Part shown: positions 44,831 through 55,504 of the stretch, one piece after another
Numbering within the stretch: position 1 is the first letter of the stretch
How the letters are laid out: each line of letters opens with the position of its first letter
Assembly: GCA_011109175.1 (NCBI GenBank)
Contig: RDEW01000001.1
Location: 1,688,360 to 1,752,359 of the forward strand
Source: Dicyema japonicum
Lineage: Eukaryota; Dicyemida; Rhombozoa; Dicyemidae
Direction of reading: 5' to 3'
DNA length: 64,000 nucleotides
The notes under the pieces: generated by a model
What the model saw: the letters and a program-made list of their open reading frames with translations, nothing else
Database searches by the model: none
What the model was told of the DNA's origin: nothing
Program-made: the position numbers and the translations under genes

Positions 44831-46064
44831 CATGATTCCCTAATTGAGGTTTGCCTTATCGGGACCACAAAAATCTGAAGAATTATAAGTTTCTTGTATG
44901 GACAACCTTCCACACTGATCTTCGCAAGCATACTCTCAAGTCCAAGACCGGGTGCAACAAGTAGTCCTACTAAAATCTTTTCATTCCAATGATGCCATCA
45001 TTGATGGAGGTTGTAAAGCTAGACGGCCGAGGTCGAGTACACACTCTCCTCCATCACGGCACTGGAATAAAGCCAAATCTTTCCAAATACGAGATCATAA
45101 ACGTTGCAAGCTTGAAGAACGATGTGACACACATACTGCACTTTTCTTCATACGGAGCCTCCACCCTCCCTACTCACTACGGAAATCCGTGTTTTATGAG
45201 TATGGATTTTTGGAAGACCATCGACGCTGACTGAGGTCATCTAGTGAGAAATTATTGAACACATATTATCATGCTCCACCTTATTTTGGAGGTATCAGTA
45301 TCCGTTCGCTTCTTAAACTGACCCTCTCGCCTTTCCTCTCTTCGATCAACGCTGTTAGCGGACTTGTACACAAGGTCATACACCACTCACACAGATCCGA
45401 TTCCTGCCACTAACAAGTGTTGCTCAAGAAATGCGGACACTGCCAAACATTGGATGATCTTTAAATAAACGTCGACTAACATACCGAGCAGTGAGCGGCT
45501 CAGGGCTGTGAATCAATCCTTGCATGAGCTACCGGTGTAGATATGGGAAAGGAGATGACGTCATCTCTTCCGACGGAGTGTTAGAAAGAGCACGGACCTC
45601 ATGGCGACAGCCGCTCATCCATGATCGGTCACAGCAAGAGTCTATCTAACCTTAGGAGGGCAGTTCGTTTTCAAATCAATTGCCGAAACCTCAGAGACTC
45701 TAGGACCCAAATAATTTTCTTTCCTATCGTTGGTATCAAAAAGTAGAGAGGACACCAAAGAAAAGAGATAGCCGATTCAACAAATTTTCTAAAAGGAGAT
45801 GCGCTCTCAATCATGATCCCGTCTACTAGACGCTCTAACCTCCCTCGTTTAAAAATTAGACCCCTTAGACTATAAAGATTTCCTGCCCTTTAGTGTTCTA
45901 TTCACACGCCTCAGATCCTCATAAAGAACTTTTGGAAGTCTTATACATGGATTTTGATGAGATCTTTCCCCAGACCCTGGAATATAATCCCCTTCAGTTA
46001 TTTCAATTAAAGGAAATAGGCGGCTAACAGAAATTTAACAGCCAAAAACAGACGCTCTTAGAGA
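44831..46064. other. Unrecognised, probably decayed repeat
   Basis: Overlapping open frames at 44952-45234 (+) have ordinary composition (e.g. KLDGRGRVHTLLHHGTGIKP) but no known motif. They may be a continuation of the retroelement. Confidence 0.35.
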
Positions 46065-46600
46065 TCAGTTAGGCGGATCTGTTGAAAATGGACAAGGACA
46101 AGAGGGGGTCTCGTGGTCGTCAACGATGCAGGAGGTGACAGCGACTCTAACTTCCGCGTTTCTATCAATGTTAGGTAGTAGACCTCCAGAAGCTTTAGAG
46201 ACCCAGTCGTGTATCATTTTGAACTTGGAAACAATTACAATATCATCAGTATATGAAAGGAGTAGTGTATTCGGGTTAGACGGCAAGCTTGACAGTTGCA
46301 GGTGAATAAGTGGGAGAGATCCGATACAGGGGAAACATTATCAGGTATCCCCTGGTTTTCTATAGAATACTTGGTAGTGGTTATAGGGCGAGTACCAACC
46401 CACCATTCCAGATTTCTCCGAAGTTGTCTCCATAACGGCGTGCTGGGTCCATTCTCAGAATGTGGCCAAACATATTCCACAGTACCTCAAGGACCAGTCT
46501 TAGGGGGACCGTCTTATATTATTTTTTTTATTTTATTTATTTATTAACCCCAGGCTTACAATCTTTGGTTAGCCCAGCACAGTCATAACTAATTAATCCA
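46065..46600 (-). mobile_element. Retroelement RT fragment (YTDD) and LINE tail
   Basis: The minus-strand frame 46065-46286 starts with the RT catalytic box LLLSYTDDIVIVSKFKM. A frame of the same orientation lies at 46235-46480. A separate group 1 tail in minus orientation lies at 46549-46600 (AACCCCAGGCTTAC..), matching the inverse of positions 1-60. A segment near 46040-46130 is also shared with 48205-48320. Confidence 0.6.
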
Positions 46601-46926
46601 AGGAAGGAACCCAAGGGAGAACGTCTGCTGGTGCCGACCAAATCCATCCTCCAATAGTCCAATACAGGCTTCGCTTCCGAAAAGAGGAGGAAACCTGGAT
46701 CCGCCCTCTTCCATTTCCGTGGCACGTCCCACCGTCGCAAACATGACTTAATTCTTTAACGGAAGAGTTTTCATAATTGAAAATCTTCAAGTGGATTTGG
46801 CCAGAGACCGTTTAACGAGTAAAACCTCTTCATGTGGATTTTATGTGTATTTAATTTTACGTCATAGACATTTATATAATAAAATTTAAATTGCAAAATT
46901 ATTAAAAATTTATTATCAGTGACGTG
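46601..46926. other. Spacer upstream of cytochrome b5 reductase
   Basis: The first half continues a repeat. From 46840 the DNA is very AT-rich. No exon is recognised. Confidence 0.35.
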
Positions 46927-47862
46927 ATGATATTCTTATTATTGTTTGGACTTTTAGCCGTCACTGTTTATGCTGTTTATCTCATATTCGGTAGCCTTGG
47001 CAAGCCTAAAAAACTGCTTAAGGACTCTTCGGTCAAGCATTCAGTGAAGATAATAGACAAGGAGGTTGAACTATGATATGGATTGCTAGGTTGTCTCTCA
47101 CGACACGATTCTCATTAAATTTGCCCTTCCAACAGATAAACACATAATTGGTCTTCCGGTGGGGAATTGTATCAAGGTGGAGGCCCAGATTAACGGAGAG
47201 GTCGTCCAAAGACAGTACACTCCAGTTTCCCACGTGAAAGTATCCGGGTCCTTTGATCTTCTCGTGAAAGTTTACAGGGCCAATGTTCACCCAAAATTTC
47301 CCGAAGGCGGAAAAATGACCCAATTTCTTGACATGTCCTCCATTGGGGATCATTTGACAATTCACGGCCCCTACGGAAACCTGGAATATCTTGGAAATGG
47401 CGATTTTCGCCGAAGAAACGGTGGTCCGACAGAAAAGTTTAGCAAAGTTCTTATGATCGCTGGGGGAAGTGGAATAACTCCAATGGCCCAGATTTTGCAG
47501 AGTTCCTTTACAGACATGGCTGATAGCACTAAATTCTGTCTCTTATACGCCAATAAAGTATAGTTTGGGGGAGATTTAAGACTGTGGAAGACATTCTTAT
47601 GAAGGACATCTTGGACAACTACGAGAGCAACCTTCCATGGAGATTTCGGCTTACATACACGGTGGATGAGCTAAAGGAGGAGGATTGCAGTTACTCTGGT
47701 CACACAGGATTTATTACAGCGGATATGATCAAGGACTGCTGTCCTAACACGGCGGAGGATGTTTTAGTTCTGATCTGTGGGCCTCCTCCCATGATTAATT
47801 ATGCATGCATACCTGCACTTAAGAGTTTGGGGGTTAAAACTAAATTAATTTACATTTTTTGA
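46927..47862 (+). CDS. CYB5R: NADH-cytochrome b5 reductase
   Basis: This membrane-anchored flavoprotein passes electrons from NADH to cytochrome b5 for lipid desaturation and sterol synthesis. Exons 46927-47064, 47090-47557 and 47581-47862 join to 888 nt (295 aa), a multiple of three; introns are 25 and 23 nt. The N-terminus is a hydrophobic anchor (MIFLLLFGLLAVTVYAVYLI). Next come the FAD-binding RQYTP (usually RPYTP), the VHPKFPEGGKMTQ segment, the flavin/NADH-domain IAGGSGITPMAQI and the NADH-binding ICGPPPMINYAC near the C-terminus. The final Phe is the family's usual last residue. Length and order are normal for animal CYB5R. Confidence 0.95.
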
Positions 47863-49198
47863 TTTTGGCTTTATTAATTGATTTTTGTTTAAAATTGGAA
47901 TTTTATTTTAAGAATTTGTCATTTTTATATAATCGCATTATTTTATTAAGCTGTGGCTCGTGACAATACCATCGGACGAAGATGACGTCTCTGGTGGAGC
48001 CTGTCGGGTTACCATGGTCTTTGGAATTTTTATTCATTCAGTTTGATAACTAGGTGATGTGAGACGTCATTGTTGCCTTGCTCGATCTCCGTTATTTCAG
48101 AGGCTTTCCTCTCTTTTCCGTGATATTATAGCCTTGTGGTGGGTGATGTCAATCGATGTCAGATTATTTTTTACTACAAGTCCCTTCAGTTAAAGAAAAC
48201 AGTGAACACAAAAACGGATGCTCTAGGAGATCAGTTAATTGGATCTGGTGCGGAGGTGAAATTGAGGAAGGCTATAGACAAGAGAAGCGGTGGTCATCAA
48301 GGCGACAGGACAAGCACGAAATGAATCGGAAGTAAGTTGAGCTGATTATTCTGAACACACATAAAGAATATGGAACGACTCCATGGGGCCTTTGTGGAGC
48401 AAATTATCTGATTTGTCTCCACCTTGGGCCATAGTTCCCGAATTTGAGACAGGCGAGATCAAACTTGTATAAGATCTACCGAATCGCTGATATTCAGGGG
48501 AGATGGTCATTTTCTGACACTTTCGGTCTCCAAAACATTACGGTTGATTATTTTTCACATTTTCCAGTTCATTTCAGTTAAGAACTCGGGATTTTTAGTC
48601 CGGGAATATTGAGAACACGTGGCCGGAACGTGGAAGAAATTTATTTGAATGAGACAGTAACTCTTCCAGAATATTTGTCTCGTTAACTCCCATTATATTT
48701 CTCAGGCATTCTTAGTTAAATCAAGTAATTACTCCAGTAGGGGTTGTTCTCGATGTGGGTCACTTCCCAAGGAGAAGAAGGGGTGTTATTTCTCACAAAG
48801 ACAAAGAACCTTTCCCTATTGGTGGTTTTCTGGCTGTATTGGGCTGGCACTAAGCCACGTACTTAAAACGTAGCGGATGGTTGCGGTGGAGATGTACCTC
48901 TTTGACAAATGTCTTCACCCCCTCAACATGGATCTGACCTCTCGTTCCCATTTCTCGTGTCGATGGACTCAAGAGGCATGAATATACGAAGTTTCAGAAC
49001 GAATCAGTGTCAGATGCCCTCTGTTCGAATTACGTTGGTCCAAAACTTGGAGGGAGTGGACAAGTCTACCTTGAGGGGGAACAGGAAAACTATTAGTTAA
49101 ATTATTAACTCCCGAACTTTCTTAATGTTTAAAATCAAAATTTATTCAAATCAAACGATTGTTCATTCTTTTCTGGTGTGTGCGTAATTCTACTTTAA
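47863..49198. other. Retroelement debris, no host gene
   Basis: The segment 48205-48320 (GGATGCTCTAGGAGATCAGTTA, then TGGATCTG) resembles 46048-46130, an RT-containing fragment. Other short frames (48136-48324, 48909-49100) carry no motif. Confidence 0.45.
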
Positions 49199-50231
49199 TC
49201 ACTCAACTACCACAACAATCGGTTTTCCTTTGAGGATCAGTCCGTTAGTTTGGTCCTTGGCTTTCCCGGCCAATTCCACAGTCCCGAATGTGACAAATGC
49301 CTGACTCCTCATCCGACCACGTCCTGGACCCTGCACGGTGAATTCTTTATCCTCCTGACTTCCACAGCCTCCGAACACCAATCTTAAATCCTCAAGTGAT
49401 TAATTCATCCAAACTTCCTCCGTCACTGACTTTGATAAGTTTTTCAGATATAATTTGCAACTTGGGGGCAGAGGAGGAACAGCTTCCTTGAAAAGATGAC
49501 TTTGTCTTCTCTCTTCCGTTATAATATTCAAGACTACCCTCCAATGAAAGTCTTCCTTCCACGATGCCTCCAAACGCTGGTTCCGCGAACGGATCCCCCT
49601 CAACTACTAGAAAATTCATATATTCCTCAATATTACGTGGAATAGATCCCAAAATGATCTGTCTCTTAGCTTTTGGGGCACTGCAGATGTCTTCATCTGC
49701 GGTCTCGTCCTTTGCTGATAGTTCGGAACAGCTTTCTTCGAATGGAGGTGGTATTTTCATTTTATTCATGAGGTGGCAAACCTAAAAGTAAATAAAATGT
49801 TAAACCTGAACGTAAAATGTTGGATTTTTCTTCAAAGCGTCGATGATATTATTTGCGGTGATATCCGTAATCGGGGGATATTTGTACACAAAACGACTCT
49901 TTCTACCAATTGCTGACTCAATGCAACCGGTCTTCTTTGTAGAAATTGTTGTGTCGATCCCTGGCGAACTCTGCAGAGAGAGTTGAGCCAAAGAGTACTG
50001 TTTGATGCAGTTTGTGTAAAGCAATGTTAGCTAATTCTGGGTTAGTAAACGAAGCAAATGCACAGTTTTTCTGATATTATACTAAAGTAGTACCAATCGA
50101 CCGGCTACACAGCTCATGAGTCGAACGTCCACTGCCCCGAAATATTCAAGAAAATCAATTCGCTCTTCGTTTGTCATTTTGGAAGGAAGATTTTTTATAA
50201 GTAAAACATTGCGACTTTCAACATCCACCAT
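49199..50231 (-). CDS. RNPC3: U11/U12 snRNP 65K protein (RNPC3)
   Basis: RNPC3 bridges U11 and U12 snRNPs in the minor spliceosome, binding U12 snRNA through its C-terminal RRM. The complement join of 49199-49390, 49415-49512, 49538-49781, 49806-49902, 49928-50070 and 50094-50231 gives 912 nt (303 aa), an exact multiple of three; introns are 24, 25, 24, 25 and 23 nt. RRM1 at the N-terminus has NVLLIKNLPSKMTNEERIDF and KNCAFASF. A middle block, NPTFYVQVCHLMNKMKIPPPF, is diagnostic of this protein. RRM2 has LYLKNLSKSVTEEDLRLVFG and RSQAFVTF. Vertebrate proteins are about 500 aa, so the linker is strongly shortened here. All five introns begin GT and look U2-type. CACGTG lies 124 bp upstream. 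Confidence 0.93.
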
Positions 50232-51465
50232 ATTTTTTAAATTAATAAAATTATTAATTTTTTTAAATTAATTATTTTTGCTAACTCTATTTGTGGTCTG
50301 CAAAGATGGCTTCATTTATCCCATATTTCATGTTAAGAAAGTGGAAATATTACCCACGTGCATTTGCTAGTGATGTGCGCGTGTAAGAGCTCGTGGTTTC
50401 TTGGGGAGAACACCTGATGAAAATGAGGGTACTAGAGGAGTTACCCAATGTTTTGTCCTAATAAATAGTGGTGATCCGTGGTATTTAATGAATATTTTTA
50501 TAAACTAAGAAAGTGCCGGATGCGTTAAGGCTTACAGTTTTCTGCTTGCAGAATTCGCATTTAACATTTGTACTTTAATTAACTTAAATAGTACATTTCG
50601 AACAAAAACTCTAAATTTATTCAAAAAAATTTTTTAGTGACAAATCAGGTTCAGCTGCTAAGAGAGTAGAATTTGCCGCCAATGGCAAATCTACCAGAAT
50701 GGTAGATGACGGGATTCACTTCCCCCACTCCGTTGGAAGTATTCCCACGACAGTATGATGGTTAACGTGATTCTACCGTGGAATCTCCATTGGGTTTCCA
50801 CATAAGAAGTAATCAACGACACAAGAGAACAACAAAAAACACGACATTCAGACGTTTGGAGATGCTGAAACAAATATTCTATTTTCCCGATGAGAAACGC
50901 CCGGTCCGCGGATGATTGAACTACTTCTTCCATCAGACACCTTATTTATTGAAAACTCACAAAAATCGATTACCATTTCAGTCCACCAAAAAAGTCTCAC
51001 GAACGTAAACTTGAAGACCAAGAAGGGAGCCAAGCTAGCTTACTCGTTCGCTTCGGCAGTGTGGGAATGCATTCCCCCAAGGATTTAAGACGCCGTGCAT
51101 ACCACTCTCCCTTGAGATCCAATCAGGGACCCGTCAATATACGGAGGTGGGATTTTCCAGAGTGTTCTTTGGGGATCGGTGAATGTTCTCCGTATGTGTC
51201 AGGGTTAGTGGATTCAACCAATAAGATGTTGAGTGGTTAGTTCATACATTGTCCTAACGAATTGCTTGTATAATAACGTTAAGCACCGTTCGATTCTACA
51301 TTAACAAATAATATACAAAATATTTATAAAGATTTTAAATCCGTCACTTCGGTAAATTTAAATAAAAAAATTAAAAAAATAAATTAAATAATTTTATTTA
51401 AATTTCATTTTTTTATATTGGTTAACCTAAATTAATCCATTATTTGTACTTTATTTTATAATAAA
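50232..51465. other. No gene supported
   Basis: Overlapping minus-strand frames at 50691-51033 (SIIRGPGVSHRENRIFV..) have ordinary composition but no recognised domain. The rest is AT-rich. Confidence 0.35.
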
Positions 51466-52014
51466 ATGATTTACAACATTATTGTACTTTTTATATTCAC
51501 TAAATAAGAGTTTCTAATAATTATATTGATTAATTTGTACTAAATTAGAACATTATTTTACTGAACGCTGTTACTGATGGGCCGTGCACTGATAAACTGA
51601 GGGAACTTGGAATTCTGGACATGTGGGATGCTTTCTGTCAGGCAAGTGGTATTTTCAAGTCCATTCGTTGTGAGATTTTTACTTCCACGTGCTCTTGCGT
51701 CGATCCTCAAACGGGAAAAATATATTTGACGACAGAAAACATCACAAACGAGTTGCGACGAATTCATGAAAACGACGAAAAGTATTGGAGGTTCATCTGA
51801 AAATAACGTTGCGTCCGTGAAATCCTCGATTCCAACCAAATCACCTCATACACTGGCAAAGTCGGTTTGGGGGGAATACCTGCTGGACATGAACCGAGGA
51901 CTGAAACCTTGTAAGACCTCATATAACCATCTAGCAATAGTTTGTGGACCAATCATGATTGGATTGCTATTGATTTTGATGTTACTATTGACTTTAAAGT
52001 TTAAACACGAATAA
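51466..52014 (+). CDS. Unrecognised secreted/type I membrane protein
   Basis: A hydrophobic start (MIYNIIVLFIF, 51466) is followed by a candidate intron region. From about 51549 an open frame encodes a Cys-containing domain (TDGPCTDKLRELGILDMWDA, CEIFTSTCSCVDPQTGKIYL, ENITNELRRIHENDEK). After a frame change near 51780, probably an intron, the frame 51766-52014 encodes a Ser-rich segment, LDMNRGLKPCKTSYNHLA, a single membrane helix (IVCGPIMIGLLLILMLLLTL) and a short basic tail (KFKHE). This layout suggests a small cell-surface protein. The family is not recognised and exon borders are not settled. Confidence 0.5.
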
Positions 52015-53295
52015 AATTTCATTTCCTTGGGGACTAGACGTAATCAAAGTCATCTTGAGTCACGTGTTTGAGTGGTCATCACGTGGGTTCAATATTATAA
52101 AGTGGAGGGCATTTGTTTTAAAGTATTTTAGTAACTCCCTTACACACCGAAAAAAGGAAATAAGAAGCCTAAGTTCCACGCGATAAATTCTGTAAAAAAT
52201 CTTCAGGAGTGTTAGGACAAGACTTTCCTTAAGGGAATCTCAATTTGGGGATTTCTGAGGGAAGTTCCATGACAAATCTGAAGACTTTTACTGTAGCCGC
52301 TAAAAACATCCATCCTTTTGTTATGAAATTTAAAATTCCAAAAACCACGGTAAATCAACCTAACTAGTCACGTGGCCCTGATACGTTACAGCAAGAGTGA
52401 ATACATCACCAGGAAGAGGCATCATCTCCCAGTGGAGTGAATTGTTCTCTTTCGAGATGCATTGGGTGACCTCTGGGTGTCATCAGAACTCACAAAGCTA
52501 GTGGACCACATGACTGCACTAAATGCGAACAATCGCGCATAAACCCTGGGAGAAGGTCAAGAGTTAACTTAAGTCTAATTAGGGTATACACAGTCTCCAT
52601 GATTGGAGTAAAACACATCCTTTCCAAACACCACATCCATATCCGCCATTGTGAACCCCTCCAGTGGAGTAAAATAGAGAGAACCTTCTTGAATGGCGTC
52701 TTCAGAAACAGGCAGATCACATGGCGCCTCAGGATTTTAAAAAGACACAGACAGTAAGAAATTCCCCGACAATGACGTAGGGAGCGTTATCTAACCAATC
52801 GAGGCACGAACGACAGCACTAACTACTATTATTAACCCCGGATACACCGAGGAAAAGTTAACAACTAATTAAGTGTATCCAGTTCCCAATGTCACACAGG
52901 TCCATCAAGAACCACCATAAAGGGTAGAAACTCCGTCCCATACAGTTGTGAGAACAAATCCAATGAAGTGGGGAAGATCAAATCATCCTTTTACATCCCA
53001 CCCTGGTACTGGGTACCACCTGATACATGTGGATCACATGGCGATTCCTTCAATCAAGTAGCCACATGGCACCAAGAAGCCTCATTCAAAAACAAACGGG
53101 GGACAGCACTGACTACAATTAAATTTATTGAACCACAAAACAACGTCATAGACAGAATGAAAAAATCAGGTAATCCCGGCCTCCCTCAGCAGTCTTTGCA
53201 TGCTCGGACTTGAAAGAAGTGTCACCAGTGGGAACTGATTTAGATGGTTGTTGACTAAAGGTCCTTTGGATTTAATTTAGGATTAATCTGGCGCC
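52015..53295. repeat. Cluster of group 1 LINE 3' fragments (minus orientation)
   Basis: Tails are seen at 52337-52390 (..RIRAT-stop), 52837-52890 (GGATACAC/GTGTATCC hairpin) and 53120-53190 (..LLREAGIT-stop), all in minus orientation. Bodies at 52490-52720 match 37770-37920. No host exon is recognised before the SEC62 start. Confidence 0.6.
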
Positions 53296-54305
53296 ATGGA
53301 GCCAAAGGGAAAAAAAGAAACAGCAGAAACAAAAAAAATCTTCAATTCAGGTAGCCATACACCGCATTACGTTGGTAAGCTACATAAACTAATTCTACCT
53401 AAACACGAATTAACGTTGAACATTCTAGTTTTTTTTAAATAATAATAAAATTATAAAAATAATAATTTAATTAACGTTAAATATTGACCCATGGTTGGTG
53501 AGTACTAATGACGATAGAATAAAATATCCGAGAAGGACAAAAGCATTGCAAAGTTTCTTAGATTCAACACCCAAAAAAGGGAAGGGAGAGTTGACCGACA
53601 TAAGGTTGAATACTTCACTGGTACTGTAATTTTTGCTATTATTGGTGGGAATGCCGTTGATTTACTGATAAATAAATATCCCCAATTTGAGGACAGAAAA
53701 AAATGCGTCCGTTTTTGCCAGAAACTGCTAGGCAGTGGGTGTTTCACTAGTGTTGAAGAAAAAATATCAAAAACGTACAAAATGGCTTTACTTTAGTCGG
53801 AATGAACGACCAGCTGTAAATATTGGCGATAATTGTAGAAAAAAGTCACTAAACTTGTTTTAACGGAGGGCCCTCACAGATTCGTGGACTCTGACTCATC
53901 GGTACTTATATTTTACCATCGTAGCTGTACGTTTGGGTTTATGATCCCATCAGACCACGGAATGTCGTGATTGGACTAATTTTGTGTTTTTATTAGGTTA
54001 ACCCGTAGTGACCGTTGTCCTTCTCTTCGCATTTGTCCCCGTTTGGCCGGCCTCAGCCAAGCGTTATCTCTCCTACTTGGTCCCTTTCAGTTATGTTCTT
54101 CTGGGAGTCAATATCTTCCTTCTTATACGTAGTTTGCCTTTATATCGTAGTTCGACTGTTTCTCTTTTTGGTCGTTTACGTGTTTTCTAAGGGGAGAATC
54201 AGCTTTTGGATATTTCCTCGGATAAATGAAGTGTTGGGAGTCATCGAGCCGTTCAAGCCTGTTTATGAAATCAAGAGGTGGGACAATAATGATAACTCGG
54301 AATAA
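53296..54305 (+). CDS. SEC62: Translocation protein SEC62
   Basis: SEC62 joins SEC61/SEC63 at the ER for post-translational translocation. The conserved N-terminal block reads KDKSIAKFLRFNTQKR, HKVEYFTG and NAVDLLINKYPQFEDRKKCV. Next come RFVDSDSSLYVWVYDPIRPR, a first membrane helix (NVVIGLILLTVVLLFAFVPV), WPASAKRYLSYL, a second helix, and SKGRISFWIFPRINEVLGVI plus EPFKPVYEIKRW. Introns: 53775-53796, 53816-53838, 53902-53924, 53986-54008, 54080-54107. The first exon is tentative: MEPKGKKETAETKKI at 53296 suits a SEC62 N-terminus, but the intron to about 53510 would be ~150 nt. A 24-nt in-frame insert at 53624-53647 (GT...TG) interrupts the conserved YF..NAVD segment and looks like an intron lacking AG. 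Confidence 0.9.
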
Positions 54306-54870
54306 TATTTTTTTTTCATTTTTGCGAGGAAATGACAGGGAATGCTAATTTATGATTATTGGCGATCAAAATGAGACCCCACTTATGTACGAGATCGAAT
54401 GAGGCGTACAAAACCTGCTGCTTTGCTGTGGGATATCTTGGGGGCAGAATCTGACTTTAGATAGATACTAGAGGATGATTCAAATTGATTAGTCTTCGGG
54501 TATGCGGGCATTATTGAACCTTAAATGTACGTCTATCACGGACTGCTTTGGAATCGCCATTTACAAGCATGGCAAAACCAGTGAGGAAGTCCACGCCCTA
54601 ACTCAGCTGTGCTTTGATATGAGGAAATCACTAGAGGGACGATACTGCAATAAACGTGCGATGGTTGCTGTTTCTATGAGTTTTCTGAGTTTGTAGTTAA
54701 TGAATTGTAAATAATTATCGACGTAGCCCTACCCAAATCAGTCTAATAGTAGATTTATACGCAGATTACGCGGGTTCTCTGGTAATTTAGTTCAGGATTT
54801 GAGTCGAGGAACCCAAATGGGGGTTGATATATCAGAGCTATCTTAGTACTGTGTTCTCATCTATCTAAAG
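54306..54870. other. No gene supported
   Basis: A frame at 54502-54696 (+) has ordinary composition (ITDCFGIAIYKHGKTSEEV) but no recognised family. Confidence 0.3.
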
Positions 54871-54879
54871 TTTTTCGAG

Positions 54880-55420
54880 CTTACTGATCATGAGTAAGGA
54901 AAGTTTGGTCAGCAGTGTAAATAGCCACGTGGTACGTGTTAGAACTCTGAAATGAGGTTAATTTATAAACAGGATCAATTTAAATGTTACTAAACTCGTA
55001 CATGTGTACAATGCCATTTCTGGTCCTTCAATTTCGATCGAACCAACAAATTTAACATTTTAGGGACATGGATGATAGTGACAGGTAGAGAATTAATGGC
55101 ATATTCGGTCATCGATTTACGCTTAATTACTAGAAATGAGGATAATTAGGCCAACAATGAAAATAGCAATGTGGTATGCGGTCGAATTCTGAAATGTAAT
55201 TAAATTATTAAGGCTAAGGGCAGTTTAAAGCTGTTACTTCTGATCGATTTACTTTGACCGAACAAGAAATTTGGCATTTAAGGGCACTGAAGTAATATGA
55301 TGGTGGCAGTTATCGAAGACTAATAGCAAGTTCTTTGAGCGGTTAACGGCCAATGGGCAAGAGTAGGGAAAGTGAGGTCAGTAGTGAAACTAGCCACGTG
55401 GTATGTTATGGAACTACTTA
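54880..55420. repeat. Imperfect tandem repeat, ~230-250-bp unit, upstream of threonine dehydratase
   Basis: A block GGTCAGCAGTG.AAATAGCCACGTGGTA recurs as GCAATGTGGTATG near 55169 and GGTCAGTAGTGAAACTAGCCACGTGGTATG near 55381. Between them, blocks such as CGAAC.AA.AAATTT..CATTT.AGGGAC and GTTACT repeat in the same order. Two of the three units keep CACGTG. The last unit ends about 100 bp before the gene start. Confidence 0.65.
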
Positions 55421-55504
55421 AAAACCAAGAAAGTGAGAATTATTGAGGGTTATCCTGCAATCAAATCTGTGGGATTATTATCGCTGCGATATCAACAATA
55501 TAAA

